Positions 25,807-36,787 of a DNA stretch of 64,000 nt are shown here, one piece after another. How positions within the stretch are numbered: position 1 is the stretch's first letter; every line of letters starts with the position of its first letter. A model generated the notes under the pieces. It saw only the letters and a list, made by a program, of their open reading frames with translations. It was not told the origin of the DNA and searched no databases. The DNA comes from Sphingomonadaceae bacterium (GTDB lineage Bacteria > Pseudomonadota > Alphaproteobacteria > Sphingomonadales > Sphingomonadaceae): the NCBI GenBank assembly GCA_029268145.1, contig JAJUHA010000003.1:62001-126000 (forward strand). Reading direction: 5' to 3'. A program made the translations under genes and the position numbers.

Positions 25807-27816
25807 ATGCCCAAGGTGACGGTCGACGGGATCGAGGTGGAGGTGCCGCAGGGTGCCACCGTGATGCAGGCCTGCGAGATGGCGGGGAAGGAGATCCCCC
25901 GCTTCTGCTACCATGAGCGCCTCTCCATTGCGGGCAACTGCCGCATGTGCCTGGTCGAGGTCTCGCCCGGCCCGCCCAAGCCGCAGGCGAGCTGCGCGCT
26001 GCCCGCCGCCGAGGGACAGGTCATCACCACCACCAGCGAGAAGGTGCGCAAGGCCCGCGAGGGCGTGATGGAGTTCCTCCTCATCAACCATCCGCTCGAT
26101 TGCCCCATCTGCGACCAGGGCGGCGAGTGCGACCTGCAGGACCAGGCCATGGCCTATGGCAAGGGCTGGTCCCGCTATGAGGAGAACAAGCGCGCGGTCA
26201 CCGAGAAATACATGGGCCCGCTGGTCAAGACGGTGATGACGCGCTGCATCCACTGCACGCGCTGCGTGCGCTTTGCCGAGGAAGTGGCGGGAGTCGAGGA
26301 GATCGGCGCGCTCTACCGCGGCGAGAACATGCAGATCACCAGCTATCTCGAGCAGGCGGTGACCTCCGAGATCTCGGGCAACATCATCGATCTGTGCCCG
26401 GTGGGTGCGCTGACCGCCAAGCCGACCGCCTTCAGTGCCCGGCCGTGGGAACTGACCCGGACCGACGCCATCGACGTCATGGACGCCGTGGGCGCGAACA
26501 TCGTGGCGCAGAGCCGCTCCGGCACGGTCATCCGGGTGGTCCCCCGCCTGAACGACGAGGTGAACGAGGAGTGGCTTGCCGATGCCGCGCGCTTCGGCGT
26601 GGATGGCCTGCGCGAGCGGCGGCTCGACCGGCCCTTTGTGCGCCACGAGGGCCGGCTGCGCGAGGCGAGCTGGGCCGAGGCCTTCGCCGCCATTGCCCGG
26701 CGGGTCGAGGGGCTCGCGGGCGAGCGGATCGCAGCGCTCGTCGGGCCGATGTCCGCGCTCGAGGAGATGGTGGCGCTGAAGGATCTCCTCACCGGCCTCG
26801 GCTCGGCCCGGCTCGAATGCCGGCTGGACGGCGCGGCGGTGGGCGAGGGCGCCTTCGGCGACCGCTCGCACTGGCGCTTCAACACCACGCTCGCCGGCCT
26901 CGAGCAGGCCGATGCGATCCTGCTCGTCGGCAGCGCGATCCGCCACGATGCGCCGCTGGTGATGACGCGGATCCGCAAGGCCGTCCGCGCCGGCGCCGAG
27001 CTCCTCGTGATCGGCGAGCCGCGCGAGCTTGGCGCGCCCGCCACCTTCCTCGGCGATGATCTGGCGCTGCTGGCGGAGCTTCCGGCCGGCTTCCGCGAGG
27101 CGGCGCGGCCGGCGGCGCTGGTCGAGAGCCGGAACGCCCGCGCCGATGTCCTCGCCGCGGTTGCCGCCCTCGGCCTCCAGCGGGAGGCGTGGAACGGCTT
27201 CAACCTGCTGCACGCCGACGCGAGCCGGGTGGGCGCGCTCGATCTCGGGCTCGTCGTGCCCGGCGGGCTCGCCGCGCTTGCCGCCGAGCCGCCCGAACTC
27301 CTGTTCCTCCTCGGCGTGGACGAGCCCGACCTCGGGCCGTTCCGCGCCAGCTTCAAGGTCTATCTGGGGTCGCACGGCGACCGGGGGGCGGCAGCGGCGG
27401 ACGTGATCCTTCCCGCCTGTGCCTGGCTCGAGAAGCCCGGCACCTTCGTCAACCTCGAGGGGCGGGTGCAGCGGTCGCTGCGCGCGGTGTTCCCGCCCGG
27501 CGAGGCGCGCGAGGACTGGACCATCCTGCGCGCGCTTGCCGATCGCCTTGGCGTGCGGCTTCCCTATGACGATCTTGCCGCGCTGCGCGCGCGGATTGCA
27601 GGCGCGTGGCCGCACCTTGGCACACCGGGCCTCGCGGCCGTGCCCTGGTCGGCGCCGGAGGCTGCGGGACATGCCGCCCCGGCCGGACCGACGGCGAAGC
27701 GCACCGCCGGCTACTATCAGGCGAACCCGATCCTCCGGGCCAGCCCGACCATGGCGGCCTGCGTGGCCGAGATTGTCGAGGGCCGGCGGCCGGCGCTGCT
27801 CGAGGCGGCCGCCTGA
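25807..27816 (+). CDS. nuoG: NADH-quinone oxidoreductase subunit G
   Basis: A 669-residue subunit (75-kDa family) carrying clusters N1b, N4 and N5. The [2Fe-2S] ferredoxin-like domain has [19 protein letters not shown], followed by [17 protein letters not shown] and the 4Fe-4S motif [11 protein letters not shown]. The rest is a molybdopterin-oxidoreductase-like domain that has lost its cofactor, as usual in this subunit. The ATG at 25807 lies 4 bp after nuoF. Its stop shares one base with nuoH. Confidence 0.96.
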   Translation: MPKVTVDGIEVEVPQGATVMQACEMAGKEIPRFCYHERLSIAGNCRMCLVEVSPGPPKPQASCALPAAEGQVITTTSEKVRKAREGVMEFLLINHPLDCPICDQGGECDLQDQAMAYGKGWSRYEENKRAVTEKYMGPLVKTVMTRCIHCTRCVRFAEEVAGVEEIGALYRGENMQITSYLEQAVTSEISGNIIDLCPVGALTAKPTAFSARPWELTRTDAIDVMDAVGANIVAQSRSGTVIRVVPRLNDEVNEEWLADAARFGVDGLRERRLDRPFVRHEGRLREASWAEAFAAIARRVEGLAGERIAALVGPMSALEEMVALKDLLTGLGSARLECRLDGAAVGEGAFGDRSHWRFNTTLAGLEQADAILLVGSAIRHDAPLVMTRIRKAVRAGAELLVIGEPRELGAPATFLGDDLALLAELPAGFREAARPAALVESRNARADVLAAVAALGLQREAWNGFNLLHADASRVGALDLGLVVPGGLAALAAEPPELLFLLGVDEPDLGPFRASFKVYLGSHGDRGAAAADVILPACAWLEKPGTFVNLEGRVQRSLRAVFPPGEAREDWTILRALADRLGVRLPYDDLAALRARIAGAWPHLGTPGLAAVPWSAPEAAGHAAPAGPTAKRTAGYYQANPILRASPTMAACVAEIVEGRRPALLEAAA

Positions 27817-28871
27817 TGGTCGCCTGGTTCCAGTCTGAGCTTGGCACCGGCCTCGGCTGGTTCGTCGCGCACCTCCTCCTCGTGCTCGCGATCGCGCTTC
27901 CGGTGATGGCGGTGATGGCCATGTCGACCTGGGTCGACCGCAAGGTCTGGGCGCTGATGCAGCTGCGCAAGGGGCCGAACGTGGTGGGCGCCTTCGGGCT
28001 GGCCCAGCCGTTTGCCGACGGGATCAAGCTGTTCCTCAAGGAGACCATCATTCCGTCGGGCGCGTCGCGCGGGGTCTTCCTCATCGCGCCGATGATCAGC
28101 TTCGTGCTCGCCCTCGTCGCCTGGGCGGTCATTCCGTTCGATGCCGGGCTCGTGCTCGCCGACATCAATGTCGGGCTGCTCTACCTGTTCGCCGTGTCCT
28201 CGCTCGGAGTCTACGGGATCATCATGTCGGGCTGGGCGTCGAACTCGCGCTACCCCTTCCTCGGCGGCCTGCGGTCGGCGGCGCAGATGGTCTCCTACGA
28301 GGTCTCGATCGGCTTCATCCTGATCTGCGTGGTGCTCTACGCCTCCTCCTTCAACCTGACGGACATCGTCGAATCGCAGAAGGGGGCCATCCTCGGCGTC
28401 TTCAGCATGAACATCCTCAATCCGCTGCTGCTGCCGATGGCGGTGATGTTCTTCATCTCGGCGCTTGCCGAGACCAACCGCCCGCCGTTCGACCTGCCGG
28501 AAGCCGAGGCCGAGCTGGTCGCGGGCTATCAGACCGAATATTCGTCCATGGCCTTCGCGCTGCTGATGCTGGGCGAATACATGAACATCCTGCTCATGTG
28601 CGCGCTGGCCTCGATCCTGTTCCTCGGCGGCTATCTCCCACCGGTCGACTGGGCGCCGCTCTACCTCGTCCCCGGCATCGTCTGGCTGTTCCTGAAGCTT
28701 CTCTTCGTCTTCTTCCTGTTCGCCTGGGTGAAGGCGAGCGTGCCGCGCTACCGCTACGACCAGCTGATGCGGCTGGGCTGGAAGCTGTTCCTGCCCATCT
28801 CGCTGTTCTGGGTGGCGCTGGTGTCGGGCTGGCTCGTGTTCACCGGCCATTTCTCCGGAGGCGGCGCATGA
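27816..28871 (+). CDS. nuoH: NADH-quinone oxidoreductase subunit H
   Basis: A 351-residue membrane subunit (ND1) that lines the quinone channel and joins the arms of complex I. About eight hydrophobic segments are visible. The conserved loops are [18 protein letters not shown], the [23 protein letters not shown] region with its acidic cluster, and [18 protein letters not shown]. It begins within the nuoG stop (TGATG) and ends in an ATGA overlap with nuoI. Confidence 0.97.
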   Translation: MVAWFQSELGTGLGWFVAHLLLVLAIALPVMAVMAMSTWVDRKVWALMQLRKGPNVVGAFGLAQPFADGIKLFLKETIIPSGASRGVFLIAPMISFVLALVAWAVIPFDAGLVLADINVGLLYLFAVSSLGVYGIIMSGWASNSRYPFLGGLRSAAQMVSYEVSIGFILICVVLYASSFNLTDIVESQKGAILGVFSMNILNPLLLPMAVMFFISALAETNRPPFDLPEAEAELVAGYQTEYSSMAFALLMLGEYMNILLMCALASILFLGGYLPPVDWAPLYLVPGIVWLFLKLLFVFFLFAWVKASVPRYRYDQLMRLGWKLFLPISLFWVALVSGWLVFTGHFSGGGA

Positions 28872-29353
28872 CCCTGTTCGATCGTGCCAAGGCGCTGCTG
28901 CTGCTCGAGTTCCTCAAGGGCATGGCGCTCACGCTGCGCTACGCCTTCAAGCCCAAGGCCACCGTCAACTTCCCCTTCGAGAAGGGACCGGTCAGCCCGC
29001 GGTTCCGCGGCGAGCACGCGCTCAGGCGCTACCCCAATGGCGAGGAACGGTGCATCGCCTGCAAGCTGTGCGAGGCGGTGTGCCCGGCGCAGGCCATCAC
29101 CATCGAGGCCGAGGTGCGGGCCGACGGCTCGCGCCGGACGACCCGCTACGACATCGACATGACGAAGTGCATCTACTGCGGCCTGTGCCAGGAGGCCTGC
29201 CCGGTCGATGCCATCGTCGAGGGCCCCAACTTCGAGTTCGCGGCCGAGACCCGCGAGGAGCTGATGTACGACAAGGCGAAGCTCCTCGCCAATGGCGAGC
29301 GCTGGGAGCGGGCGATCGCTGCCAACCTCCAGGCCGACGCCAGGTTCCGCTAA
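28868..29353 (+). CDS. nuoI: NADH-quinone oxidoreductase subunit I
   Basis: A 161-residue ferredoxin-like subunit (TYKY) with clusters N6a and N6b. The two 4Fe-4S motifs are [12 protein letters not shown] and [12 protein letters not shown]. The stop at 29351-29353 is followed by 145 bp without a gene, the only sizeable gap in the nuo operon. That gap contains three inverted repeats (separate entry). Confidence 0.97.
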   Translation: MTLFDRAKALLLLEFLKGMALTLRYAFKPKATVNFPFEKGPVSPRFRGEHALRRYPNGEERCIACKLCEAVCPAQAITIEAEVRADGSRRTTRYDIDMTKCIYCGLCQEACPVDAIVEGPNFEFAAETREELMYDKAKLLANGERWERAIAANLQADARFR

Positions 29354-29498
29354 GGGGCCGGATGCGGCAGTGCATGCGCCCCATGCAAGCACCTTCCGCC
29401 TGCGCTGCCTTGCCGCGCGGCGGAGCGCGGGCTAAGCGCGCGGCGCAGGGGCGGGGCGCCGGGCGCGCCCGGCGCAAGTCAACATCAGTCGGGACCCG
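29354..29498. other. Structured gap between nuoI and nuoJ
   Basis: A 145-bp gene-free stretch inside the nuo operon. It holds three inverted repeats: TGCATG/CATGCA (29371-29387, 5-nt loop), GCCGCGCG/CGCGCGGC (29412-29444, 17-nt loop), and a 20-bp perfect palindrome GCGCCGGGCG/CGCCCGGCGC (29456-29475). No reading frame or promoter is convincing. The structures could mark mRNA processing, partial termination or a stability boundary between the peripheral-arm and membrane-arm genes. Confidence 0.7.
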
Positions 29499-30125
29499 GT
29501 GACCCAGGCCTTCATCTTCTACCTGCTTGCTGGCGTGACGCTGCTGTCGGGCCTGATGGTCATCTCGGCCAGGAACCCGGTGCATTCGGTGCTGTGGCTC
29601 ATCCTCGCCTTCGTCAACGCGGCCGGGCTGTTCCTCGTCATCGGGGCCGAGTTCCTCGCGATGCTTCTCGTCATCGTCTATGTCGGGGCGGTCGCCGTCC
29701 TCTTCCTGTTCGTCGTGATGATGCTCGACATCGACTTCGCCCGGCTGCGGGCGGGCGTGGCCCGCTATCTGCCGCTCGGGATCCTGCTGGGCGCGGTGCT
29801 CCTGGTCGAGATGTTCCTCGTCGCCGGCGCCTGGACCTCGGGCGCCATCGCGAAAGGCGTGCGCGCCGCGCCCCGCCCCGAGGGGCTTTCGAACACGCAG
29901 GCGATCGGCACCATCCTCTACACGGACTATGTCTTCGTCTTCCAGGCGGCGGGCATGATCCTCCTCACCGCGATGGTGGGGGCGATCGTTCTCACCCACC
30001 GCGAGCGGGCCGGCGTGAAGCGGCAGGATCCCGCCAGACAAGCGGCCCGCACGCCCGTGGCCGCGATCGCGGTCGTCCGGCCGCAGGTGGGGGCGGGCGT
30101 CGAGACCGGGGCAGGCGTGCAATGA
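29499..30125 (+). CDS. nuoJ: NADH-quinone oxidoreductase subunit J
   Basis: A 208-residue membrane subunit (ND6). Five hydrophobic segments are visible, with the conserved [26 protein letters not shown] in the third, which carries the pi-bulge helix of complex I. The C-terminus extends beyond the last helix as a basic, Ala/Val-rich tail. The start is a GTG at 29499 ([12 protein letters not shown]); no Shine-Dalgarno stronger than GGGACC is present. Its stop overlaps nuoK by ATGA. Confidence 0.95.
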   Translation: MTQAFIFYLLAGVTLLSGLMVISARNPVHSVLWLILAFVNAAGLFLVIGAEFLAMLLVIVYVGAVAVLFLFVVMMLDIDFARLRAGVARYLPLGILLGAVLLVEMFLVAGAWTSGAIAKGVRAAPRPEGLSNTQAIGTILYTDYVFVFQAAGMILLTAMVGAIVLTHRERAGVKRQDPARQAARTPVAAIAVVRPQVGAGVETGAGVQ

Positions 30126-30427
30126 TCGGGATCGGCCACTATCTCGGCGTCAGCGCCATCCTGTTCACGCTCGGCGTGCTCGGCATCGCGCTCAACCGCC
30201 GCAACATCATCGTCATCCTGATGTCGGTCGAGCTCATGCTGCTCGCCGTCAACATCAACCTCGTCGCCTTCTCGGTCTTCCTCGACGACATGGTCGGGCA
30301 GGTCTTCGCCATGTTCGTGCTGACGGTCGCGGCCGCCGAGGCGGCGATCGGGCTTGCCATCCTCGTCACCTACTTCCGCAACCGCGGCACCATCGCGGTC
30401 GATGACGCACGGCAGATGCGCGGATGA
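30122..30427 (+). CDS. nuoK: NADH-quinone oxidoreductase subunit K
   Basis: A 101-residue membrane subunit (ND4L) with three transmembrane helices. The key Glu residues for proton transfer are in [17 protein letters not shown] and [13 protein letters not shown]. Start and stop both lie in ATGA overlaps with nuoJ and nuoL. Confidence 0.97.
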   Translation: MIGIGHYLGVSAILFTLGVLGIALNRRNIIVILMSVELMLLAVNINLVAFSVFLDDMVGQVFAMFVLTVAAAEAAIGLAILVTYFRNRGTIAVDDARQMRG

Positions 30428-32334
30428 TCGGGATCCTCGTCTTCCTGCCGCTGCTCGGCTTCCTGGTTGCCGGGATCGGCAACCGGGCCATCGGCAACCT
30501 CGCCGCCCGGCTGGTCACCACGGCGGCGCTGTTCGTCTCCGCGGCGCTCGCCTGGGCGATCTTCCTTGCCCAGCTTGGCGGGGAGGGCGCCTATACGGTC
30601 ACGCTGTTCGAGTGGTTCACAAGCGGCGGGCTGTCGGTCGCGTGGGCGCTCCATGTCGACATGCTGGTCGCGGTGATGCTGGTCGTCATCACGTCGGTCT
30701 CCGCCCTCGTCCACCTCTACAGCTGGGGCTACATGGCGGAGGATCCGTCGCAGCCCCGCTTCTTCGCCTATCTCTCGCTCTTCACCTTCGCGATGCTGAT
30801 GCTGGTGACGGCGGACTCGCTCGTCCAGCTCTTCTTCGGCTGGGAGGGGGTCGGGCTTGCCTCCTATCTGCTCATCGGCTTCTGGTACCAGAAGCCGTCG
30901 GCGTGGAACGCGGCCATCAAGGCCTTCATCGTCAACCGGGTGGGCGACTTCGGCTTCATGCTGGGGATGTTCGCGCTGTTCCTCGTCTTCGGCACGCTCG
31001 ATATCGGCGCCATCCTCGGCGGCGTCGCCGACCGCAAGGGCGCGACCTTCGCCTTCCTCGGCAGCGAGGTGGACGCGCTGACGACGATCGCCATCCTCCT
31101 CTTCATCGGCGCGATGGGGAAGTCGGCCCAGCTCGGGCTCCACACCTGGCTTCCCGACGCGATGGAGGGGCCCACGCCCGTCTCCGCCCTCATCCACGCC
31201 GCGACCATGGTGACGGCGGGGGTGTTCCTGGTCTGCCGCATGTCGCCGCTGTTCGAGGCTGCGCCGCCTGCCCGCGACCTCGTCGTCTGGGTGGGGGCAG
31301 CGACCGCCCTGTTCGCCGCGACCGTTGCGACGACCCAGCACGACATCAAGCGGGTCATCGCCTACTCCACCTGCTCGCAGCTCGGCTTCATGTTCTTCGC
31401 CGCAGGTGTCGGGGCCTATGGCGCGGCCATGTTCCACCTCTTCACCCACGCCTTCTTCAAGGCGCTCCTGTTCCTCGGCGCGGGCTCGGTCATCCATGCG
31501 ATGCACCATGAGCAGGACATGCGCCATTACGGGGCGCTGTGGCGGAAGATTCCCATGACCTTCGCGGCGATGGTGGTGGGCACCGTCGCGATCACGGGCT
31601 TCTTCTACACGGCGGGCTATTATTCCAAGGATGGCGTGCTGTTCGCCGCCTTCGTCCGCGGCACCGAGCCCGCGCGCGTTGCCTTCGCGGTCGGCCTCTT
31701 CGCCTCCTTCCTCACGAGCTTCTACTCGTGGCGGCTGATGTTCCTCACCTTCTTCGGCGCGGCGCGCTGGGACGCCCACCACCATCACCCGCACGAAAGC
31801 CCGCCCTCCATGCTGGTGCCACTCGCCCTGCTGGCGGCCGGGGCGCTGTTCGCCGGGGTCGTCTTCCACCATGGCTTCATCGGCGAGGAGGGCTTCTGGC
31901 GCGGCGCGCTCGTCCATGACCCGGATTTCTACCACCGGCTGCACGAGGTGCCGGCGCTGGTCCACCACGCGCCAACCATCGCGATGGCGCTCGGGTTCCT
32001 GATCGCGCTCCGGCAGTATGTGCTGAAGCCCGGCGCTGCGGCCGACTTCGTGCGCACCTTCCCGACGCTGCATCGCTTCCTCTACCGGAAATGGTATTTC
32101 GACGAGCTCTACGATGCCCTTCTCGTGCGCCCGGCAAAGCGGATCGGCGGGCTGTTCTGGAAGGGGGGCGACCTCGGCCTCATCGACCGGTTCGGCCCGG
32201 ACGGCCTCTCCGGCCTGGTCGGCGAGGGCGCGGCTGCGGCGCGGCGGTTCCAGTCCGGCTATCTCTACGTCTATGCCATGGTGATGCTGGTCGGCCTCGC
32301 GGCTGCCACCACCTGGCTCGTGACCAGGGGCTGA
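30424..32334 (+). CDS. nuoL: NADH-quinone oxidoreductase subunit L
   Basis: A 636-residue antiporter-like subunit (ND5) at the far end of the membrane arm, with a long C-terminal lateral helix. Conserved parts are [16 protein letters not shown] (key Glu), [29 protein letters not shown] (key Lys/His region) and [19 protein letters not shown]. The His-rich loop [10 protein letters not shown] around residue 455 is on the expected loop and not unusual for the subunit. The ATG at 30424 overlaps nuoK. Confidence 0.97.
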   Translation: MIGILVFLPLLGFLVAGIGNRAIGNLAARLVTTAALFVSAALAWAIFLAQLGGEGAYTVTLFEWFTSGGLSVAWALHVDMLVAVMLVVITSVSALVHLYSWGYMAEDPSQPRFFAYLSLFTFAMLMLVTADSLVQLFFGWEGVGLASYLLIGFWYQKPSAWNAAIKAFIVNRVGDFGFMLGMFALFLVFGTLDIGAILGGVADRKGATFAFLGSEVDALTTIAILLFIGAMGKSAQLGLHTWLPDAMEGPTPVSALIHAATMVTAGVFLVCRMSPLFEAAPPARDLVVWVGAATALFAATVATTQHDIKRVIAYSTCSQLGFMFFAAGVGAYGAAMFHLFTHAFFKALLFLGAGSVIHAMHHEQDMRHYGALWRKIPMTFAAMVVGTVAITGFFYTAGYYSKDGVLFAAFVRGTEPARVAFAVGLFASFLTSFYSWRLMFLTFFGAARWDAHHHHPHESPPSMLVPLALLAAGALFAGVVFHHGFIGEEGFWRGALVHDPDFYHRLHEVPALVHHAPTIAMALGFLIALRQYVLKPGAAADFVRTFPTLHRFLYRKWYFDELYDALLVRPAKRIGGLFWKGGDLGLIDRFGPDGLSGLVGEGAAAARRFQSGYLYVYAMVMLVGLAAATTWLVTRG

Positions 32335-32335
32335 C

Positions 32336-33850
32336 ATGCTCTCGGCCATGATCCTCCTGCCGGTCGCCGCGGCGCTCCTGGTGTTGTGGCTGGACGATGC
32401 CGGGCGCGCCCGGCTGGTCGCGCTCGCCACCACCCTCGTTCTTCTTGCCATGGGCCTGGTGCTGTGGGCCGGCTTCGACAGCACAACGGCGGCGTTCCAG
32501 TTCACCGAGCGGCACGAGCTGTTCGGCGGGCTGTTCAGCTGGCACCTCGGGATCGACGGGATCAGCCTGGTGCTCATCCTGTTGTCGGTGTTCCTGATGC
32601 CGCTGTGCGTGCTTGCTGGCTGGGACTCGATCCGGGAGCGGGTGCCCGAGTATCTCGCCGCCTTCCTGCTCATGGAAGCGCTGATGATCGGCGTCTTCGC
32701 CGCCATGGACATCCTGCTCTTCTACCTCTTCTTCGAGGCCGGCCTCATCCCGATGTATCTCATCATCGGCATCTGGGGCGGAAAGCGGCGCATCTACGCG
32801 AGCTACAAGTTCTTCCTCTACACGCTGCTCGGATCGGTCCTGATGCTGCTCGCCATCCTGTGGATGATCCGCGAGGCGGGCACGACCGATATCCCTGCGC
32901 TCATGGCCTTCGACTTCCCGGCCGAGGCCCAGACCTGGCTGTGGCTGGCCTTCTTCGCGAGCTTCGCGGTCAAGATGCCGATGTGGCCGGTCCACACCTG
33001 GCTGCCCGATGCGCATGTCGAGGCGCCGACGGCCGGCTCGATGATCCTTGCCGGCGTGCTCCTGAAGATGGGGGGCTACGGGTTCATCCGCTTCTCGCTG
33101 CCGATGTTTCCCGAGGCCTCGGTCGAGCTGATGTGGCTGGTCTTCGCGCTGTCGATGGTCGCGGTGGTCTACACCTCGCTCGTCGCGCTTGCCCAGGCCG
33201 ACATGAAGAAGCTCATCGCCTATTCGTCGGTTGCCCACATGGCCTTCGTGACGGGCGGGCTGTTCGCGCTCAACACCCAGGGGATCGAGGGCGCGATGGT
33301 GGTGATGGTCTCGCACGGCCTCGTCTCGGCGGCGCTCTTCTTCTGCGTCGGCGTCATCTACGATCGCCTCCACACCCGCGAGATCGACCGCTACGGCGGC
33401 CTCACGGCCAACATGCCGCGATACGCCGTCTTCTTCCTGCTGTTCACCATGGCCTCCATCGCGCTTCCGGGCACGTCCGGCTTCGTCGGCGAGTTCCTCG
33501 CGCTGCTCGGCATGTTCCGCACCTCGAGCTGGCTCGCCGTGGTGATGGCAACCGGCGTGATCCTCGGCGCGGGCTACATGCTCTGGCTCTACGGCCGGGT
33601 CGCCTTCGGCGCGCTCGACAAGGACGATGTTGCCGCCATGCCGGACCTGAAGCCCCGCGAATGGGCCGTGATGCTGCCGCTGGCCGCCGGCGTGCTGGCG
33701 ATCGGCGTCTATCCGGCTCCGCTGCTCGCCCCGCTGAAGCAGCCGGTCGCAAGCCTCGTCGCCCGGCTCGAGCGGGCCGGGCCGCCGGCGGTCGAGGTCA
33801 GCCGGCCCGCCGCGGTCGCCGCGCGCGCGCGTGCGGAGCCGGCCTCGTGA
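32336..33850 (+). CDS. nuoM: NADH-quinone oxidoreductase subunit M
   Basis: A 504-residue antiporter-like subunit (ND4). Typical features are [17 protein letters not shown] (key Glu), [36 protein letters not shown] and [17 protein letters not shown]. The C-terminal 30 residues are a charged Ala/Arg-rich tail. It starts 1 bp after the nuoL stop, and its stop overlaps the GTG of nuoN. Confidence 0.97.
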   Translation: MLSAMILLPVAAALLVLWLDDAGRARLVALATTLVLLAMGLVLWAGFDSTTAAFQFTERHELFGGLFSWHLGIDGISLVLILLSVFLMPLCVLAGWDSIRERVPEYLAAFLLMEALMIGVFAAMDILLFYLFFEAGLIPMYLIIGIWGGKRRIYASYKFFLYTLLGSVLMLLAILWMIREAGTTDIPALMAFDFPAEAQTWLWLAFFASFAVKMPMWPVHTWLPDAHVEAPTAGSMILAGVLLKMGGYGFIRFSLPMFPEASVELMWLVFALSMVAVVYTSLVALAQADMKKLIAYSSVAHMAFVTGGLFALNTQGIEGAMVVMVSHGLVSAALFFCVGVIYDRLHTREIDRYGGLTANMPRYAVFFLLFTMASIALPGTSGFVGEFLALLGMFRTSSWLAVVMATGVILGAGYMLWLYGRVAFGALDKDDVAAMPDLKPREWAVMLPLAAGVLAIGVYPAPLLAPLKQPVASLVARLERAGPPAVEVSRPAAVAARARAEPAS

Positions 33851-35295
33851 CCCTGCTCCAGTCGCTCGCCGTCGGCGCGCCCGAGGTCATCCTGGCCGGT
33901 GGCATCTGCGTGCTTCTCCTCGTCGGGGCCTTCCGCGGGGACCGGGCGCTCGAGGGCCTCTCCTGGGCGTCCGTTCTCCTCCTCGTCCTTGCCGCCGTGC
34001 CTGTCTTCGACCAGGGTGCGGGCAGCGCGGGCGCCTGGGGCGGCCTCTATGTCGCGGACCCGCTCTCGCGCTTCCTGAAGCTCCTCGTCTTCGCCGGCAG
34101 TGCCGCGGCGATCCTGGTGGCGGTGCCCTTCCTGCGGCGGTCGGGCACCGGGCGGTTCGAATATCCCGTCCTCGTCCTTCTCGCCACGCTCGGCATGGCG
34201 ATCATGGTCTCCGCCCGCAGCCTGCTCAGCCTCTACGTCGGCCTCGAGCTCATGTCGCTTGCGGCCTATGTGCTCGCCGCCTTCCACCGCGACGACGCGC
34301 GCTCCTCCGAGGCCGGGCTCAAATATTTCGCCCTTGGTGCGCTCGCCTCGGGACTGCTGCTCTACGGCGTGAGCCTCGTCTATGGCTTCACCGGCTCGAC
34401 CGGCTTCGACGCCATCCGGGCCGCCTTCGCGCCCGGCACCGAGCGCAACCTGGGCGCGCTGTTCGGGCTGGTCTTCATCCTCGCCGCGCTCGCCTTCAAG
34501 ATCTCGGCCGTGCCGTTCCACATGTGGACTCCGGACGTCTACGAGGGCGCGCCGACACCCGTCGTCGCCTTCTTCGGCACTGCGCCGAAGGTGGCCGCCA
34601 TGGGGCTCCTGCTGCGGGTTCTCCTCGACCCGTTCGGCGGGATGAAGGCCGACTGGCAGCAGATCCTCGTCTTCATGAGCATCGCCTCGATGGCGCTCGG
34701 CGCCGTCGCCGCGATTGCCCAGACCAATGTCAAGCGGCTGCTCGCCTATTCCGCCATCACCAACATCGGCTTCGCCCTTGTCGGCCTGGCTGCGGGAACG
34801 CCCGCGGGCGTCTCGGCAGTCCTCTTCTACCTCCTCGTCTATCTGGTGATGACGCTTGGCGCCTTCGTGTGCCTGATGATGGTCGTCGACGGCGAGGGCC
34901 GCAACCGCGAGGAGCTTTCCGACCTCGCCGGCCTCGCCCGGACCCGGCCCGGCCTTGCCGCTGCCCTTGCCATCTTCATGCTGTCGCTTGCCGGCATCCC
35001 GCCGCTGTTCGGCTTCATGCCCAAGCTCGCCGTCCTGTCCGCGGCGGTCGAGGCGAACCTGTGGCCGCTTGCGGTCATCGGCGTGCTCGCGAGCGTGGTC
35101 GCGGCCTATTACTATCTGAGGGTGGTGAAGATCCTCTATGTCGACCCGCCCTCGGGCATCGGCTTCGCCCCCGTCGAGCAGGGCGTGAACCCGTTCGTGA
35201 TGGCGGCGGCGGCGGCCTTCTCCTCCCCGCTCGGCTATCTGCTGCTCGGCCCGCTCATGGCCTTCGGTGCCGAGGCCGCGCGGTCGCTGCCTTGA
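33847..35295 (+). CDS. nuoN: NADH-quinone oxidoreductase subunit N
   Basis: A 482-residue antiporter-like subunit (ND2). Recognisable segments are [17 protein letters not shown] (key Glu), [26 protein letters not shown], and [20 protein letters not shown]. The start is a GTG in the GTGA overlap with nuoM. Its stop is part of a TTGA overlap with the biotin ligase gene, so nuoN and birA are coupled. Confidence 0.97.
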   Translation: MTLLQSLAVGAPEVILAGGICVLLLVGAFRGDRALEGLSWASVLLLVLAAVPVFDQGAGSAGAWGGLYVADPLSRFLKLLVFAGSAAAILVAVPFLRRSGTGRFEYPVLVLLATLGMAIMVSARSLLSLYVGLELMSLAAYVLAAFHRDDARSSEAGLKYFALGALASGLLLYGVSLVYGFTGSTGFDAIRAAFAPGTERNLGALFGLVFILAALAFKISAVPFHMWTPDVYEGAPTPVVAFFGTAPKVAAMGLLLRVLLDPFGGMKADWQQILVFMSIASMALGAVAAIAQTNVKRLLAYSAITNIGFALVGLAAGTPAGVSAVLFYLLVYLVMTLGAFVCLMMVVDGEGRNREELSDLAGLARTRPGLAAALAIFMLSLAGIPPLFGFMPKLAVLSAAVEANLWPLAVIGVLASVVAAYYYLRVVKILYVDPPSGIGFAPVEQGVNPFVMAAAAAFSSPLGYLLLGPLMAFGAEAARSLP

Positions 35296-35999
35296 CGCCC
35301 ATCGTCCTCGACGAGGTCGCCAGCACCAGCGATTGGCTGCTCGCCCGCGCCGAGACGCTCGCCGACGGCCAGTGGGTCCGCGCCCGCCGGCAGACCGCCG
35401 GGCGCGGGCGGCAGGGCCGGCCCTGGGCGACGGCAGAGGGCAATCTGGCGGCCTCGGGGCTTGTCCGGCTGCGCGCCAGCGATCCGCCGGGCGAACAGCT
35501 GGGCTTCGTCGCCGGCGTGGCGCTGTTCGAGACCTGCGCCCGCCATGTCGCGCCCGCGCTCCTCCAGCTCAAGTGGCCGAACGACCTGATGCTCCACGGC
35601 GCCAAGCTGGCCGGCATCCTGCTCGAGCGGACCGGTTCCGCGGTGGTGGTGGGCATTGGCGTCAATCTCGCCAGGGCGCCCGCGGTGCCCGGCCGGACGA
35701 CGGCGGCGCTGCCGCACCCTGCGCCGGATCCGGATTCCTTCCTTGCCGCTCTCATCGCAGCGTTCGCGCAGGAGCTCGGCCTGTGGCGGCAGTCCGGCTT
35801 CGGCCCCGTCGCCGAACGCTGGCGGGCCCGCGCCACGCAGCCCGGCACCCGTCTCCTGCTCGGCGACGGCCGGGCGGCGGTCTTCGAGGGGCTGGCGGAG
35901 GATGGCGCCCTGATGGTGCGGACCGAGCAGGGCCCCGAGCGGCTGCGCGCCGGAGACGTCATGCTGGCCGGCTCTCCGGTTCCCGAGGGCGCCTCCTGA
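35292..35999 (+). CDS. birA: Biotin--[acetyl-CoA-carboxylase] ligase (no DNA-binding domain)
   Basis: A 235-residue biotin protein ligase that attaches biotin to the carrier protein of acetyl-CoA carboxylase and similar enzymes. The catalytic motif GRGRQGRPW is at about residues 35-43, with KWPNDLM and KLAGILLE downstream and a short C-terminal SH3-like domain. There is no N-terminal helix-turn-helix, so it is a ligase only and not a biotin repressor. The start is inferred as TTG at 35292, overlapping the nuoN stop (TTGA); no ATG or GTG fits the family's N-terminus (IVLDEVASTSDWL). It shares one base with coaX. Confidence 0.9.
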   Translation: MTPIVLDEVASTSDWLLARAETLADGQWVRARRQTAGRGRQGRPWATAEGNLAASGLVRLRASDPPGEQLGFVAGVALFETCARHVAPALLQLKWPNDLMLHGAKLAGILLERTGSAVVVGIGVNLARAPAVPGRTTAALPHPAPDPDSFLAALIAAFAQELGLWRQSGFGPVAERWRARATQPGTRLLLGDGRAAVFEGLAEDGALMVRTEQGPERLRAGDVMLAGSPVPEGAS

Positions 36000-36787
36000 T
36001 GCTGCTTGCGGTCGACGTGGGCAACACCAACATCCTCTTCGCCCTGTGCGAGGGGGAGCGGATCCTCCACCGCTGGCGGATCGCCACCCACGCCGAGCGC
36101 ACCGCCGACGAATATGGCGTGTGGCTGCACCAGCTGATGGCGATGCACGGCGTGGAGCGGGCGCAGGTGAGCCGTGCGATCATCGCCTCGGTGGTGCCGC
36201 AGACGCTGTTCAACCTCCGCGGGCTCGCCCGCCGCTACTTCGCGGTCGAGCCGCTGGTGGCCGGAGCGCCCGGCTTCGCCTGGGGGCTGCCGATCCGCCT
36301 CCCCAACCCGGGCGAAGTCGGCGCCGATCGGCTGGTGAACGCCGTTGCCGCCCATGCCGAACATGCGGGCCCGCTCGTCATCATCGACTTCGGGACGGCG
36401 ACGACCTTCGACGTGGTGGCAGCCGATGGCGGCTATGAGGGCGGCGTGATTGCGCCCGGCATCAACCTGTCGATGGACGCGCTCTATCGGGCGGCCGCGC
36501 GGCTGCCCCGGATCGCCGTGGAGCCGCCGCCCGAGGGGAAGGGCGCCATCGGCAAGGGCACGGTGCACGCCATGCAGTCCGGCGTGTTCTGGGGTTATGT
36601 CGGGCTGGTCGAGGGGCTGGTCGCGCGCATCGCGGGCGAGCTGGCCGCCACCCCGGCCGTGATCGCGACCGGGGGGCTTGCCCCGCTGTTCGCGCGCCAC
36701 ACGGCTGTCATCGACGCGGTCGATCCCGACCTCACCATCAAGGGGCTGATCCGGCTCGAGGCCGCGAATCGCGGGCAGGCCGCGTGA
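35999..36787 (+). CDS. coaX: Type III pantothenate kinase
   Basis: A 262-residue CoaX that phosphorylates pantothenate in the first step of coenzyme A synthesis. The phosphate loop MLLAVDVGNTNILF is at the N-terminus, followed by PGEVGADRLVNAVAA and IIDFGTATTFDVV, and GGVIAPGINLSMDAL near residue 150. This type differs from E. coli CoaA and is not inhibited by CoA in studied cases. It starts in the birA stop (TGATG) and is coupled to rnj by GTGA; birA-coaX-rnj after nuoN is an order I recall from other sphingomonads. Confidence 0.95.
   Translation: MLLAVDVGNTNILFALCEGERILHRWRIATHAERTADEYGVWLHQLMAMHGVERAQVSRAIIASVVPQTLFNLRGLARRYFAVEPLVAGAPGFAWGLPIRLPNPGEVGADRLVNAVAAHAEHAGPLVIIDFGTATTFDVVAADGGYEGGVIAPGINLSMDALYRAAARLPRIAVEPPPEGKGAIGKGTVHAMQSGVFWGYVGLVEGLVARIAGELAATPAVIATGGLAPLFARHTAVIDAVDPDLTIKGLIRLEAANRGQAA

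Noticed and set aside
29354..29498. Small gene in the nuoI-nuoJ gap
   Set aside because: Frames are short, without ribosome binding sites, and pass through the inverted repeats; nothing supports coding.
30370..32712. 780-codon minus-strand frame under nuoL-nuoM
   Set aside because: It is antisense to two certain complex I genes and is rich in Arg/Asp/Gln/His without any recognisable fold.
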